Shown here one piece after another: positions 9,301 to 18,064 of a stretch of DNA of 64,000 nt (its first letter is position 1; every line of letters begins with the position of its first letter). A program made the translations under genes and the position numbers. Origin of the DNA: Hydrogenophaga taeniospiralis (GTDB lineage Bacteria > Pseudomonadota > Gammaproteobacteria > Burkholderiales > Burkholderiaceae_C); NCBI RefSeq assembly GCF_020510445.1, contig NZ_JAHBAG010000001.1, positions 1,464,501 through 1,528,500 on the forward strand. Direction: 5' to 3'. The notes beneath the pieces are model-generated. The model made no database searches. It had not been told where the DNA came from and worked only from the letters and a program-made list of their open reading frames with translations.

Positions 9301-10476
9301 ATGTTCAAGTACTTTCCCACCAACTACGTCTGGAACCTCTCGGTCGATCTCGCGATCGAGATGGGCGCGCGCATCGGCGAGATCGAGCAGATGTGTGCCC
9401 CCTTGCAGGAGGCCGCCAAGGCGCCCGACGCTGCGGGCACCGCGGCCTTCCGCGAGACCTGGGTGAGCATGGCCGACCGGCTCTGCGGCCTGGCCGAAGA
9501 GGACGAGGCCAAGGGCCGTTTGTTGTCCGCTGGCGAAAAATACCGCCGCGCGGCCAGCTACCTGATCACCGCCGAGCGCCTGCAGGCGCACAACGCACCC
9601 GGCCGCATGGCGATCTACCGCCGCGAACTCGACCTGTTCCTCAAAGGTTCCCAGCTGATGGGCGACCCGGTCCAGCGGGTCGAGATCCCGTATGAGGGTC
9701 AGCACCTCTCGGCCCTCTACACCCCCGCTGACAACCTCCAGCCCGGCGAACGCGCTCCGGTCCTGGTGCAGCTCAACGGCCTCGATTCGACCAAGGAGAT
9801 GAAGCACCTGGTCGGCCTGCCGCTGTGGCTGGCCAAGCGCGGCATCTCGTCGCTGGTGGTGGACCAGCCCGGCACCGGCGAGGCGCTGCGCCTGCAGGGA
9901 CTGACCGCGCGCTTCGACACCGAACACTGGGCCAGCCGCGTGGTCGACTGGCTGGAGCAGCACCCCGCCGTGGACCCCAAGCGCATCGGCTGCGAAGGCG
10001 TGTCGCTGGGCGGCTACTACTGCCCACGCGCCGTGGCCATGGAGCCGCGTTTTGCCTGCGGCGTGGCCTGGGGCGCCAACCACGACTGGCGCGACGTGCA
10101 GAAGCGCCGGCTGGAGAAAGAGGGCGACTTCCCGGTGCCGCATTACTGGGCCCACGTGTGCTGGGTCTGGGGCGCCAAGGACGTGGACGATTTCATGCGC
10201 ATCGCCGAAGACGTGCACCTGGACGGCATGGTCGAAAAGATCAAGGTGCCGTTCCTGGTGACGCACGGTGAGAAGGACTCGCAGATCCCGCTGAAGTGGG
10301 CGCACCGCACCTACGAGCAACTGGTCAACAGCCCGAAGCGCGAACTCAAGGTCTTCACCGAGCGCGAAGGTGGCGCGCAGCACGCCAGCTTCGACAACAG
10401 CATCAACGCCGGCCACTACATCGCCGACTGGGTGGCCGAAGCCCTGGGCGGCCGCACGGCCTGCAACACGGTATGA
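9301..10476 (+). CDS. Alpha/beta hydrolase of the FrsA / 2,6-dihydroxypseudooxynicotine hydrolase type
   Basis: A 391-aa hydrolase with an N-terminal helical region (about 1-125) and an alpha/beta core. A complete triad is visible: Ser235 in G-V-S-L-G-G, Asp326 in H-G-E-K-D-S-Q-I-P and His361 in A-Q-H-A-S-F. The helical N-terminus plus the G-x-S-x-G-G elbow fits the FrsA-like family that includes 2,6-dihydroxypseudooxynicotine hydrolase, which cleaves C-C bonds beta to a keto group in nicotine breakdown. Next to ring monooxygenases and a dioxygenase-like protein, C-C or ester hydrolysis of an oxidised intermediate is likely. It starts 5 bp after the previous stop. Confidence 0.82.
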   Translation: MFKYFPTNYVWNLSVDLAIEMGARIGEIEQMCAPLQEAAKAPDAAGTAAFRETWVSMADRLCGLAEEDEAKGRLLSAGEKYRRAASYLITAERLQAHNAPGRMAIYRRELDLFLKGSQLMGDPVQRVEIPYEGQHLSALYTPADNLQPGERAPVLVQLNGLDSTKEMKHLVGLPLWLAKRGISSLVVDQPGTGEALRLQGLTARFDTEHWASRVVDWLEQHPAVDPKRIGCEGVSLGGYYCPRAVAMEPRFACGVAWGANHDWRDVQKRRLEKEGDFPVPHYWAHVCWVWGAKDVDDFMRIAEDVHLDGMVEKIKVPFLVTHGEKDSQIPLKWAHRTYEQLVNSPKRELKVFTEREGGAQHASFDNSINAGHYIADWVAEALGGRTACNTV

Positions 10477-10505
10477 ACCATCACACAGCAAGAAGGGAAA
10501 CCCAC

Positions 10506-11456
10506 ATGAACATCATCGGACTCGACGCCCTGGTCTTTGGCGTGGACGATCTCGCCGCCTGCCGCCAGTACCTCATCGACTACGGCCTGCGCGATGCCGG
10601 CCACGGCCGCTTCGAAGCCCTCGACGGCACAGCCGTGGTCATCCGCGCCAAGGACGACCCGACCCTGCCGCCCAGCCTGGGCACCGCCAGCCTGCTGCGC
10701 GAAACCGTCTACGGCGTGGCCGATGAGGCCACGCTGCAGGCAATCGCCACCGAGCTGTCGCGCGACCGCGCGGTGATGCACGAGGACGGTGTGGTGCGCT
10801 CGCACGACGACATGGGCTTTGCGCTGGCCTTTCAGGTCAGCGTGCGCCGCCCGCTGGACCTGCCCGCCGAAACCGTGAACGCGCCGGGGGCACCGGTGCA
10901 GCGGCCGGCCAACGCCGTCGGCGTGGACCCCAACGCGCCTGCCCTGCCGCGCACGCTGTCGCACGTGGTCTATTTCGTGCCGGACGTGGCCCAGGCGGAA
11001 GCGTTCTACGTCAAGCGCCTGGGCTTCGTCTGCACCGACCGCTTCACCGGCGTCGGCCCCTTCCTGCGCCCCGCCGGCACGCTGGAACACCACACCTTCT
11101 TCATGATCCAGACCCCGCCCTTCATGAAAGGCTGCGAACACTTCACCTTCCACATGGGCGGCCCCACCGAGCTGATGCTGGCCGGCGCGCGTTTCGTCGA
11201 GAAGGGTTACCAGAGCTTCTGGGGGCCGGGGCGCCACAAGTTCGGCAGCAACTGGTTCTGGTACTTCAACTCGCCGCTGGGCTGCCACATCGAGTACGAC
11301 GCCGACATGGATCTGCACGACGACAGCTGGGCCGAACGCGAAGTGCCCATGAGCGCCGACGCCTCGCAGCTGTTCCTGTTCCAGCACCGCGAAAACTGGG
11401 CGCCGTCGGGCCCGCCGCCTGGTGTTGGCAAGCCCGCGGTCGGCGCGGAGCACTGA
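10506..11456 (+). CDS. Two-domain VOC protein, extradiol-dioxygenase-like
   Basis: A 316-aa protein made of two vicinal-oxygen-chelate modules (about 1-115 and 145-275). The second holds candidate metal ligands in the order seen in type I extradiol dioxygenases: His153 (L-S-H-V-V-Y-F), His195/196 (E-H-H-T-F-F-M) and Glu263 (C-H-I-E-Y-D). Ring cleavage of a catechol-like product of the neighbouring flavoprotein hydroxylases would be the natural role, but VOC proteins also include isomerases and hydrolases, so the reaction is inferred. Start chosen at ATG 10506 after GAAGGGAAA. The C-terminal tail is Pro/Gly-rich. Confidence 0.8.
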   Translation: MNIIGLDALVFGVDDLAACRQYLIDYGLRDAGHGRFEALDGTAVVIRAKDDPTLPPSLGTASLLRETVYGVADEATLQAIATELSRDRAVMHEDGVVRSHDDMGFALAFQVSVRRPLDLPAETVNAPGAPVQRPANAVGVDPNAPALPRTLSHVVYFVPDVAQAEAFYVKRLGFVCTDRFTGVGPFLRPAGTLEHHTFFMIQTPPFMKGCEHFTFHMGGPTELMLAGARFVEKGYQSFWGPGRHKFGSNWFWYFNSPLGCHIEYDADMDLHDDSWAEREVPMSADASQLFLFQHRENWAPSGPPPGVGKPAVGAEH

Positions 11457-11460
11457 GGCG

Positions 11461-11820
11461 ATGGCCACCATGCGGCTGTGCCACCTGAGCGAGCTGCCCG
11501 AGGGCGCGGCGCGGGGCTTTGACCCGCAGCGCAGCGGGCAGGACTCGCTGTTCATCGTGCGCCAGGGCGAACGGCTGTTCGCCTGGGCCGACCGCTGCCC
11601 GCACCACGGCACGCACATGGCCTGGCGCAAGGACGCCTACCTCAACGCCGCGGGCGACCGCATCGTCTGTGGCGCGCACGGCGCGCAATTTGCCATCGAC
11701 ACCGGACTGTGCACACTGGGTCCCTGCCTGGGGGATTCGCTCACGCCGGCCCCTTTGCTGATTCACAACAACGGCGAGGTGCACCTCGCCCACAACCCCC
11801 GTCAGGAGACAACAACATGA
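11461..11820 (+). CDS. Small Rieske [2Fe-2S] ferredoxin
   Basis: A 119-aa single-domain Rieske protein. The cluster ligands are Cys46-x-His48 (R-C-P-H-H-G-T-H) and Cys70-x2-His73 (V-C-G-A-H-G-A-Q-F). It resembles NirD/Rieske ferredoxins more than a terminal oxygenase, since no catalytic mononuclear-iron domain follows. It would carry electrons, but no matching oxygenase large subunit is present in the window, so its partner is unclear; either of the two flanking oxygenase-type proteins is possible. Its stop overlaps the next start (ATGA at 11817), indicating coupling with the second FAD monooxygenase. Confidence 0.85.
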   Translation: MATMRLCHLSELPEGAARGFDPQRSGQDSLFIVRQGERLFAWADRCPHHGTHMAWRKDAYLNAAGDRIVCGAHGAQFAIDTGLCTLGPCLGDSLTPAPLLIHNNGEVHLAHNPRQETTT

Positions 11821-12941
11821 ACCCCTCGCGCATCCTCATCATCGGCGGCGGCTTTTCCGGCATGTCGGCCGCCATCCAGTTGCGCCGGCAAGGCCATGAG
11901 GTCGACCTCGTCGAGATCGATCCTGGCTGGCGCAGCTACGGCGCCGGCATCAGCCTGGGCGGCGCGACCCTGCGCGCCTTTCGCACGCTCGGCATCCTGG
12001 AAGCCTTCCTGGAGCAGGGCAGCGCCACCGACGGCGTGCACCTGTGCCTGCCCCACGGCCCCAAGGTGGCCGAGCTGCCCACGCCGCGCATCGCCGGGGC
12101 CGATGTGCCCGGTGGCGGTGGCATCATGCGGCCGGTGCTGGCGCGCATCCTGGCTGAGGCCACGCGGGCCTCGGGCGCGAATGTGTTTCTGGGTTGCAGC
12201 TTCACCACCATCGATCAGGACGCCGACGGTGTGGACGTCGGCTTCACCGACGGCCAGCGGCGCCGCTACGACCTGGTGATCGGTGCCGATGGCCTGTATT
12301 CGAAAGTGCGCGAGACCCTGTTCCCGCAGGCGCCCCAGCCGCGGTACAGCGGGCAGGCCGTGTGGCGCGCCGTGCTGCCGCGCCCGCCCGAAATCGAAAC
12401 CGCCACCATGTGGATGGGCCCGCGCATCAAACCCGGTGTGAACCCGGTGTCGAAGACGGAGATGTACCTCTTCGTCACCGAGCCGCGCCCCACCAACGAC
12501 CACGTCGACCCCGCCAGCTTCGCCGAGCACCTGCGCGGCCTGCTGGCCGACTTCCCCGCGCCCGTGCTGCAGGCCATTCGCGAGCAGATCGGCCCCGACT
12601 CGCAGATCGTCTACCGCCCGCTCGAAGGCCTGCTGATGCCGCGCCCCTGGTTCAGCGGCCGCGTGGTGCTGATCGGCGACACGGTGCACGCCACCACGCC
12701 CCACCTGGCCTCGGGCGCCTGCATCGGCATCGAAGACGCGCTGGTGCTGGCCGAAGAGCTGGGCCGGGCAGCCGAGGTGGGCGAGGCCCTGGCCGCGTTC
12801 GAGGCCCGGCGCTGGGAGCGCTGCCGCATGGTGGTGCAGAACTCGGCCCGCCTGGGCGAGATCGAGGTCGCCGGTGGCGACAAGGAAGAACACGCCCGCA
12901 TCATGCGCGAGTCGCTGATGGCGCTGGCGCAACCCATCTGA
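11817..12941 (+). CDS. FAD-dependent monooxygenase (UbiH/PHBH superfamily)
   Basis: A 374-aa flavoprotein hydroxylase with I-I-G-G-G-F-S-G-M-S near residue 10, I-G-A-D-G-L-Y-S-K near 155 and V-L-I-G-D-T-V-H-A-T-T-P-H near 285, the three signatures of group A monooxygenases. It is clearly different from the first monooxygenase at 7536, suggesting two successive hydroxylations in the pathway. Its start codon lies inside the end of the Rieske gene, so the two products are probably made in equal amounts. It is followed after 12 bp by an MFS gene. Substrate unknown. Confidence 0.85.
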   Translation: MNPSRILIIGGGFSGMSAAIQLRRQGHEVDLVEIDPGWRSYGAGISLGGATLRAFRTLGILEAFLEQGSATDGVHLCLPHGPKVAELPTPRIAGADVPGGGGIMRPVLARILAEATRASGANVFLGCSFTTIDQDADGVDVGFTDGQRRRYDLVIGADGLYSKVRETLFPQAPQPRYSGQAVWRAVLPRPPEIETATMWMGPRIKPGVNPVSKTEMYLFVTEPRPTNDHVDPASFAEHLRGLLADFPAPVLQAIREQIGPDSQIVYRPLEGLLMPRPWFSGRVVLIGDTVHATTPHLASGACIGIEDALVLAEELGRAAEVGEALAAFEARRWERCRMVVQNSARLGEIEVAGGDKEEHARIMRESLMALAQPI

Positions 12942-12953
12942 CCAGGAGATGCC

Positions 12954-14108
12954 ATGAACCCCCGTTCCACAAGCACGTTCGGCCATGTGGCCCTGATCGT
13001 GGCGCACTGTGCCGGCATGGTCGATCTGGTGGCGCTGCCGGTCTGGGTCGGCACACTCATCCAGCACTACCAGCTCGACCCGCAGCAGGCCGGCGGCCTG
13101 GCCACGCTGTTCCTGATCGGCGCGGTGGTATCCAGCGTCTTCCTGGCCTCGCGTTTCCAGCGCGTGAAGGGGCGCTGGGTGGCGGCCGGCGGTTATGCGC
13201 TGGCGGCCGCCTGCTTCGGCACGCTGTCGCAGCCGCAGGACACCACCACCATGGCGGTGTTGCACGCGGTCGGTGGCCTGGCCGCCGGGGCCGCGCTGAG
13301 CGTCACCCACGGCACCATCGCGCGCAGTGTCAACCCACACCTGAAGTTCGCCATCGTGGGCATCGGCCTGGGGGTGTTCGCGGTGCTGTTCCTCGGCGCC
13401 TCACCCAAGGTGATCGAGGCGGCCGGTGGCTTCATGCTGTTCGCCATCTTTGGTGCGGTGATGCTGCTGGCTTCGTTGGTCTGCGCGGCAGGCTTTCCCG
13501 AGCCCGAGCGCGAGGCCACGGCGGTGGACGCACCGGTCGCGCACATTCCCCGCGCGGTCTGGTTCGGCATCGTGGGCATCAGCGCCATGGCCCTGGTGCA
13601 GTCGATGACCTTCAGTTTCCTGGAGCGTGTCGGGTCGGACCGTGGCTACAGCCTGACCCTGATCACGGGCGTGCTGGTGGTGTTGGGCATGGTCAACCTG
13701 CTGCCCGCGGCGCTGGCGGCGATGCTGGAAAAACGCTGGCATGCGCGCCGCGTGCTGCTGGCCGGCCCGGTGATCCAGGCGCTGCTGGCGGCGGTGATCA
13801 TGAACGCGCCCAGCTTCTACGCCTACGCCGCATCGGCCTCGGTGTTCGCCGCCGTGATGATCTTCACCCACACCTTCGCCTTCGGCCTGATGGCGCGGCT
13901 CGAACCCAGTGGGCGCGCGATGGCCGCCACGCCCGCGATGCTGATGGTCGGCGCGGCCATCGGGCCGGTGCTGGGGGGCACGCTGGTGAAGTCGGCCGGC
14001 TACGGCAGCCTGGGTCTGGCGGCGGTGTTGATTGGTGGTCTGGCCGTTTACTGCATGTCCCGCCTGCCGGGGCAGGCACCTGCGGTCCTGACCGGGGCTG
14101 CCGCATGA
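12954..14108 (+). CDS. MFS transporter
   Basis: A 384-aa very hydrophobic protein with about twelve predicted membrane helices and the small size of a compact major-facilitator permease. Recognisable features are the early helix around A-L-P-V-W-V-G-T-L, a loop with basic residues after TM2 (S-R-F-Q-R-V-K-G-R) resembling the MFS motif A position, and a central break near residues 190-205. Embedded in the catabolic operon, it most likely imports the substrate or exports an intermediate. AGGAG lies 7 bp before the ATG. The end overlaps the cyclase gene by four bases. Confidence 0.82.
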   Translation: MNPRSTSTFGHVALIVAHCAGMVDLVALPVWVGTLIQHYQLDPQQAGGLATLFLIGAVVSSVFLASRFQRVKGRWVAAGGYALAAACFGTLSQPQDTTTMAVLHAVGGLAAGAALSVTHGTIARSVNPHLKFAIVGIGLGVFAVLFLGASPKVIEAAGGFMLFAIFGAVMLLASLVCAAGFPEPEREATAVDAPVAHIPRAVWFGIVGISAMALVQSMTFSFLERVGSDRGYSLTLITGVLVVLGMVNLLPAALAAMLEKRWHARRVLLAGPVIQALLAAVIMNAPSFYAYAASASVFAAVMIFTHTFAFGLMARLEPSGRAMAATPAMLMVGAAIGPVLGGTLVKSAGYGSLGLAAVLIGGLAVYCMSRLPGQAPAVLTGAAA

Positions 14109-14908
14109 AGCCGCAACGCCGTTTCGTCGACCTCTCCATCTACCTGGAGAACGACGTGCTGTCGGACCCGCCGCCGCTGGCGCCGAAGATCACCTACCAG
14201 AAGCACGCCGACACGTTGCCCGAGTTCATGGCCATGATCCCGGGCACCCAGCCCGAGGACTACCCCGATGGCGAGGCCGCGGCCGCCGAGTGGGTGACGC
14301 TCACCACACACAACGGCACCCACCTCGATGCGCCCTGGCACTTCCATTCCACGCAGGACGCGAAGAACGGCGGTGCGCGGCCCAGCATCACCATCGACGA
14401 AGTGCCGCTGGCGTGGTGCTTTCAGCCAGGTGTGAAGCTGGACTTTCGCCACTTCCCCGACGGCTACGTGGCCACCGCGGCCGACGTGGCCGCCGAACTG
14501 CAGCGCATCGGCCACACGCTGGAGCCGCTGGACATCGTGGTGGTCAACACCCGCGCCGGCAGCCGCTACGGCCACAGCGACTACCTGGGCGCCGGCTGCG
14601 GCATGGGCTACGAGGCCACCATGTACCTGCTGGAGCGCGGCGTGCGCCTGACCGGCACCGACGCCTGGAGCTGGGACGCGCCGTTCTCGTACACCGCCCA
14701 GCGCGTGGCCGAGACCGGCAACAAGGCCCTGATCTGGGAAGGCCACAAGGCGGGCCGCGACATCGGCTACTGCCATCTGGAGAAGCTGCACAACCTTGAA
14801 GCCTTGCCGGCCACGGGTTTCACCATCAGCTGTTTTCCACACAAGATCCGCGGCGCCTCGGCCGGCTGGACGCGTGCGGTCGCCATCTTTGAGGACGGAA
14901 CCCCATGA
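14105..14908 (+). CDS. Cyclase family metal-dependent hydrolase (kynurenine-formamidase-like)
   Basis: A 267-aa member of the cyclase/KynB superfamily. The metal-binding motif H-x-G-T-H-x-D is present as His69-N-G-T-His73-L-Asp75, followed by A-P-W-H-F. A second conserved stretch near residues 150-180 carries N-T-R-A-G-S-R-Y and the G-x-G-C-G region. Family members hydrolyse amides (N-formylkynurenine, isatin) or lactones/cyclic diketones. In this operon it could open a ring produced by oxidative attack. It starts within the MFS stop and its own stop overlaps the cupin start, so it lies in the middle of a coupled series. Confidence 0.83.
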   Translation: MKPQRRFVDLSIYLENDVLSDPPPLAPKITYQKHADTLPEFMAMIPGTQPEDYPDGEAAAAEWVTLTTHNGTHLDAPWHFHSTQDAKNGGARPSITIDEVPLAWCFQPGVKLDFRHFPDGYVATAADVAAELQRIGHTLEPLDIVVVNTRAGSRYGHSDYLGAGCGMGYEATMYLLERGVRLTGTDAWSWDAPFSYTAQRVAETGNKALIWEGHKAGRDIGYCHLEKLHNLEALPATGFTISCFPHKIRGASAGWTRAVAIFEDGTP

Positions 14909-15483
14909 GCTTTCCCCCGATCCACCGCGTCGTCACCGGCCACGATGCCGACGGCAAGGCCATCGTCGCGAGCAGCGGCCCGCTGCCCACCGTGGTCGAG
15001 ATCGCCGCGATCCCGGGCACGGTGTTCCACGAGGTCTGGAGCACCGCCGCCACCCCGGCCCCGGTGGACAACGGCGCCGACCCGACGTTGGGCCCGCTGA
15101 TGCTGCCGCCGCCCAAGCAAGGCACCCGCATGCGCTTCGTCGACATCCCGCCCGACACGGCCGAGTTCCTGGCACAGGGCGCCGGGAAGATGAAGGACGC
15201 CTTCAGCCAGATCGGCGACGAGAAAGCTTCGACCGTGAAGGCCCATTCGCCGCACCCGCTGATGCACCGCACCGAGAGCGTGGACTACGGCGTCGTGATC
15301 GAGGGCGAATTGACCCTGGTGCTCGACGACAGCGAAGTGCAGCTCAGGCCCGGCAGCGTGGTCGTGCAGCGCGGCAGCAACCACGCCTGGGCCAACCGCT
15401 CGGGCAAGCCCTGCCGCATGCTGTTCGTGTTGGTCGATGGCGCCTACGAGCCGTCCCTGGCCGCTGCGCTGGCCACGCGCTGA
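14905..15483 (+). CDS. Cupin-domain protein
   Basis: A 192-aa protein whose C-terminal half is a single cupin barrel: H-R-T-E-S-V-D-Y-G-V-V-I-E-G-E-L-T-L near residues 127-145 supplies a His and Glu typical of cupin motif 1, and P-G-S-V-V-V-Q-R-G-S-N-H-A-W near 152-165 is motif 2. Stand-alone cupins of this kind are regularly encoded beside FAH-family hydrolases in aromatic-degradation clusters and may be dioxygenases, isomerases or small-molecule sensors. Its ATG overlaps the preceding stop by four bases. The exact role is not determinable. Confidence 0.78.
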   Translation: MSFPPIHRVVTGHDADGKAIVASSGPLPTVVEIAAIPGTVFHEVWSTAATPAPVDNGADPTLGPLMLPPPKQGTRMRFVDIPPDTAEFLAQGAGKMKDAFSQIGDEKASTVKAHSPHPLMHRTESVDYGVVIEGELTLVLDDSEVQLRPGSVVVQRGSNHAWANRSGKPCRMLFVLVDGAYEPSLAAALATR

Positions 15484-15514
15484 CAGACCCTCCATTCCCG
15501 GGAACACCCCCCCC

Positions 15515-16516
15515 ATGAAATTCGCCACCCTCAAAGACGGCTCGCTGGACGGCCGCCTCGTCCTGGTCTCGCGCGACGGGCAGCGCGCCGTGCGCGCCGA
15601 CGCCGTCTCACCCAGCCTGATCGAAGCCCTGCGGCGCTGGGAACAAGTCCAGCAGCCGCTGTCCGATCTGTCCGAGTCGCTCAACGCCGGCAGCGCGCCC
15701 GGCGCTTTCGACTTCGACCCGGCCGCCTGCGCGGCACCCTTGCCGCGTTGCCCGCAGTGGCTCGACGCCTCGGCCTTCCTGAACCACGGCCGGCTGATGG
15801 AGCAGGCCTTCAACACGCCGCCCATCCCGCTGTTCGACAGCGTGCCGGTGATGTACCAGGGCGCCAGCGACGACTTCCTCGGGCCGATCGACGACGTGCC
15901 TTTGCCCAGCGAGGCCGACGGCATCGACTTCGAGGGTGAGTTCGGCGTGGTCACCGGGCCGGTGCCCATGGGTGTGTCGCCCGAGGCGGCGCTGGCCTGT
16001 GTGCGCCTGCTGGTGCAGATCAACGACTGGAGCCTGCGCGCGCTGGGCCCGCACGAAATGAAAACCGGCTTCGGCTTCCTGCAGGCCAAGCCCTCCACCG
16101 CCTTTGCGCCGGTGGCCGTCACGCCCGACGAACTGGGCAGCGCCTGGTGCGACGGCCGGGTGCAGATGCGGCTGCAGGTGCAATGGAACGGCGAGCGTTT
16201 TGGCGAGCCGCACGGCGGCGAGATGAATTTCCACTTCGGCCAGCTCATCGCCCACGCGGCGCGCACACGGCGGCTCACGGCCGGCAGCATCGTCGGCTCG
16301 GGCACGGTCTCCAACGTGTCGCGCGCGGCGGGTTCGGCCTGCATCGCGGAGCGGCGCGTGATCGAGAAGATCGACCAGGGCGAGATCCGCACCGGCTTCA
16401 TGCGCTTCGGCGACCGCGTGCGCATGCAGGCCCGCTTCGACGGTGGTGCGGACGGGCCGTTTGGCGTGATCGACCAGCGCGTGGTCGCGATGGCCGACGC
16501 TGCCCACCCTGCCTGA
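15515..16516 (+). CDS. Fumarylacetoacetate-hydrolase-family protein
   Basis: A 333-aa FAH-fold protein. The metal and active-site stretches are visible: D-F-E-G-E-F-G-V-V-T-G near residues 137-147 (acidic ligands), Q-I-N-D-W-S-L-R near 170-176, and K-P-S-T-A-F-A-P near 195. The C-terminal G-S-G-T-V-S-N region is also conserved. Members hydrolyse fumarylacetoacetate or fumarylpyruvate, or hydrate/decarboxylate ring-cleavage products. Following the hydroxylase and dioxygenase-like genes, it is a good candidate for the step releasing central metabolites. It lies 31 bp after the cupin gene, with a poor ribosome site (GGGAACACC). Confidence 0.85.
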   Translation: MKFATLKDGSLDGRLVLVSRDGQRAVRADAVSPSLIEALRRWEQVQQPLSDLSESLNAGSAPGAFDFDPAACAAPLPRCPQWLDASAFLNHGRLMEQAFNTPPIPLFDSVPVMYQGASDDFLGPIDDVPLPSEADGIDFEGEFGVVTGPVPMGVSPEAALACVRLLVQINDWSLRALGPHEMKTGFGFLQAKPSTAFAPVAVTPDELGSAWCDGRVQMRLQVQWNGERFGEPHGGEMNFHFGQLIAHAARTRRLTAGSIVGSGTVSNVSRAAGSACIAERRVIEKIDQGEIRTGFMRFGDRVRMQARFDGGADGPFGVIDQRVVAMADAAHPA

Positions 16517-16533
16517 GAACGGATGGGGACGCC

Positions 16534-17493
16534 ATGCACGTGCTGATCACCGGCGCGGCCGGTTTCCTGGGGCGCGCCCTGACGCAGCGCCTGATGCCGG
16601 GCAGCCCGTTGGGCGGGCGCACCGTCGGCCAGCTCACGCTGATGGACCAGGCCTTCGCGCGCGCGGCGGGCGAGGGCGTGCGCCAGCTGGCGCTCGACAT
16701 GGGTGACGCGACGGCGTTGCGTGCGGCGCTGGCCGAGCGGCCGCCCATCGACCTGCTGTTCCACCTCGCCAGCATTCCCGGTGGCACGGCCGAACAGCAC
16801 CACGAGCTGGCGCGCCGCGTCAACCTGGACGCCACCCAGACCCTGCTGGAACAGGGGCGGCAGCAGGTGGTGCGGGGCGGGGCGGCCCCGGTGTTCGTGT
16901 TCGCCAGCTCCATCGCCGTCTTCGGCACCCTGCCCGCCGAGGTGGACGACGACACACCCGCGCGGCCACAGCTGAGCTACGGGGCGCACAAACTGGTGGG
17001 AGAGGTGCTGATCAACGACTTCAGCCGCCGCGGCTGGGTGGACGGGCGCGCCCTGCGCATCCCCGGCGTGCTGGCCCGCCCACCCGAACGCACCGGACAG
17101 CTCTCGGCCTTCCTGAGCGACCTGATCCGCGAGCTGGCAGCGGGCCGTCCCTTCGTCTGTCCCACCTCGCCCGGGGCCACCACCTGGGCCTCCTCGCTGC
17201 CTTGCGTGGTGGAACAGCTGCTGCACGCCGCCCGCTTCGACCCGGCCCTGACCGGCGGCGAGCGCGTGCTGACCCTGCCCACGCTGCGTTTTGCCATGGC
17301 CGAACTGGCGCAGGCGGTCGGCCGCGTGCACGGCACGCCCGCGGACGATCTTGTGCGCTGGGCGCCCGATGCCCGCATCGAGGCCCTGTTCGGCCGCTTT
17401 CCCCCGCTGCGCACGGCCCGCGCGGATGCCGCGGGCTTCCGCCGCGATGCCGACCTGGAGGCGCTGGTGCGTGGAGCGCTGGTTTCGGCCTGA
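16534..17493 (+). CDS. NAD-dependent epimerase/dehydratase (DenD / D-erythronate-dehydrogenase-like)
   Basis: A 319-aa extended short-chain dehydrogenase. The N-terminal nucleotide-binding motif is I-T-G-A-A-G-F-L-G (residues 4-12), with S-S-I-A-V-F-G near 127 and the catalytic Y-G-A-H-K (YxxxK) near 149. The remaining sequence (D-L-I-R-E-L-A-A-G-R, W-A-S-S-L-P) agrees with the DenD group, which oxidises D-erythronate, though in this operon the substrate may be another hydroxy acid. It closes the + strand cluster and converges with the RidA gene only 3 bp away; no clear terminator lies between them. Confidence 0.78.
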   Translation: MHVLITGAAGFLGRALTQRLMPGSPLGGRTVGQLTLMDQAFARAAGEGVRQLALDMGDATALRAALAERPPIDLLFHLASIPGGTAEQHHELARRVNLDATQTLLEQGRQQVVRGGAAPVFVFASSIAVFGTLPAEVDDDTPARPQLSYGAHKLVGEVLINDFSRRGWVDGRALRIPGVLARPPERTGQLSAFLSDLIRELAAGRPFVCPTSPGATTWASSLPCVVEQLLHAARFDPALTGGERVLTLPTLRFAMAELAQAVGRVHGTPADDLVRWAPDARIEALFGRFPPLRTARADAAGFRRDADLEALVRGALVSA

Positions 17494-17496
17494 TCC

Positions 17497-17889
17497 TCAG
17501 TCCGGCAGCACGGCCGTGACCTCGATCTCCACCTGGGCCCGCGCTTCCACCAGGGCCGCGACCTGCACGCAGGTCATGGCCGGGAAGTGTTTGCCCATCA
17601 CCTCGCGGTACACGCCGCCGAGTTCGCGCAGCCGTGCGTTGTATTCGACCCGGTCCACGATGTACCAGGTCATGCGCACCATGTGCTCGGGGCCGGCGCC
17701 AGCGCAGGCCAGCACCTCGCGGATGTTGAGCAGGGTCTGGCGGGTCTGTGCGATGAAGTCGTCGCTCTCGAACTGCTGGGCGCCGTTCCAGCCGATCTGG
17801 CCACCGACGAAGACCATCGTGCCGCGCGCGGCGACGCCGTTGGCGTAACCCTTGGGGGTGGCCCAGCCGGGAGGTTGCAGGTGTTTCAT
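17497..17889 (-). CDS. RidA family enamine/imine deaminase
   Basis: A 130-aa RidA/YjgF-family protein (usual length about 130). Visible hallmarks include the G-W-A-T-P-K-G-Y-A-N-G-V N-terminal pattern, V-F-V-G-G-Q-I-G-W, Q-T-R-Q-T-L-L-N-I-R-E-V-L, and the C-terminal A-Q-V-E-I-E-V-T-A. The usual catalytic Arg near position 105 is not obvious (the local sequence is C-V-Q-V-A-A-L-V), so it may belong to a RidA subgroup with different activity. As the last gene of the 2-aminobenzoyl-CoA set, it could hydrolyse an enamine/imine intermediate and release ammonia; this is inference. Start taken at the Met-Lys-His ATG (17889). Confidence 0.85.
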   Translation of the reverse strand: MKHLQPPGWATPKGYANGVAARGTMVFVGGQIGWNGAQQFESDDFIAQTRQTLLNIREVLACAGAGPEHMVRMTWYIVDRVEYNARLRELGGVYREVMGKHFPAMTCVQVAALVEARAQVEIEVTAVLPD

Positions 17890-17957
17890 GTGAGAGTCGT
17901 CATTAAAAAAAAGCAAGGGTAGTGGCTTCCGCCAGCCAACCCGCGAGCGCCACAGCC

Positions 17958-18062
17958 CAATCCAGGGACGCCGAGGGTCCGGCTCCGCCGGCCCCAGGTG
18001 TCGCCCCCCTCCAAGCCGAAGGCGCCAGAGAGGGGGGTGGCGCCGTGAGGCGACGCGGGGGG
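17958..18062. repeat. Intergenic GC-rich palindromic repeat, copy 1
   Basis: Between the RidA and ligase genes lies a stretch with GGCTCCGCCGGCC, then CCCCCCTCC...GAGAGGGGGG, then a GCGCC/GGCGC-rich tail. It has the same order of elements as the copies at 19.8, 25.7, 28.2, 29.2 and 32.8 kb, though this copy is diverged. Probably a dispersed intergenic element of this lineage. Confidence 0.55.
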
Positions 18063-18064
18063 TG

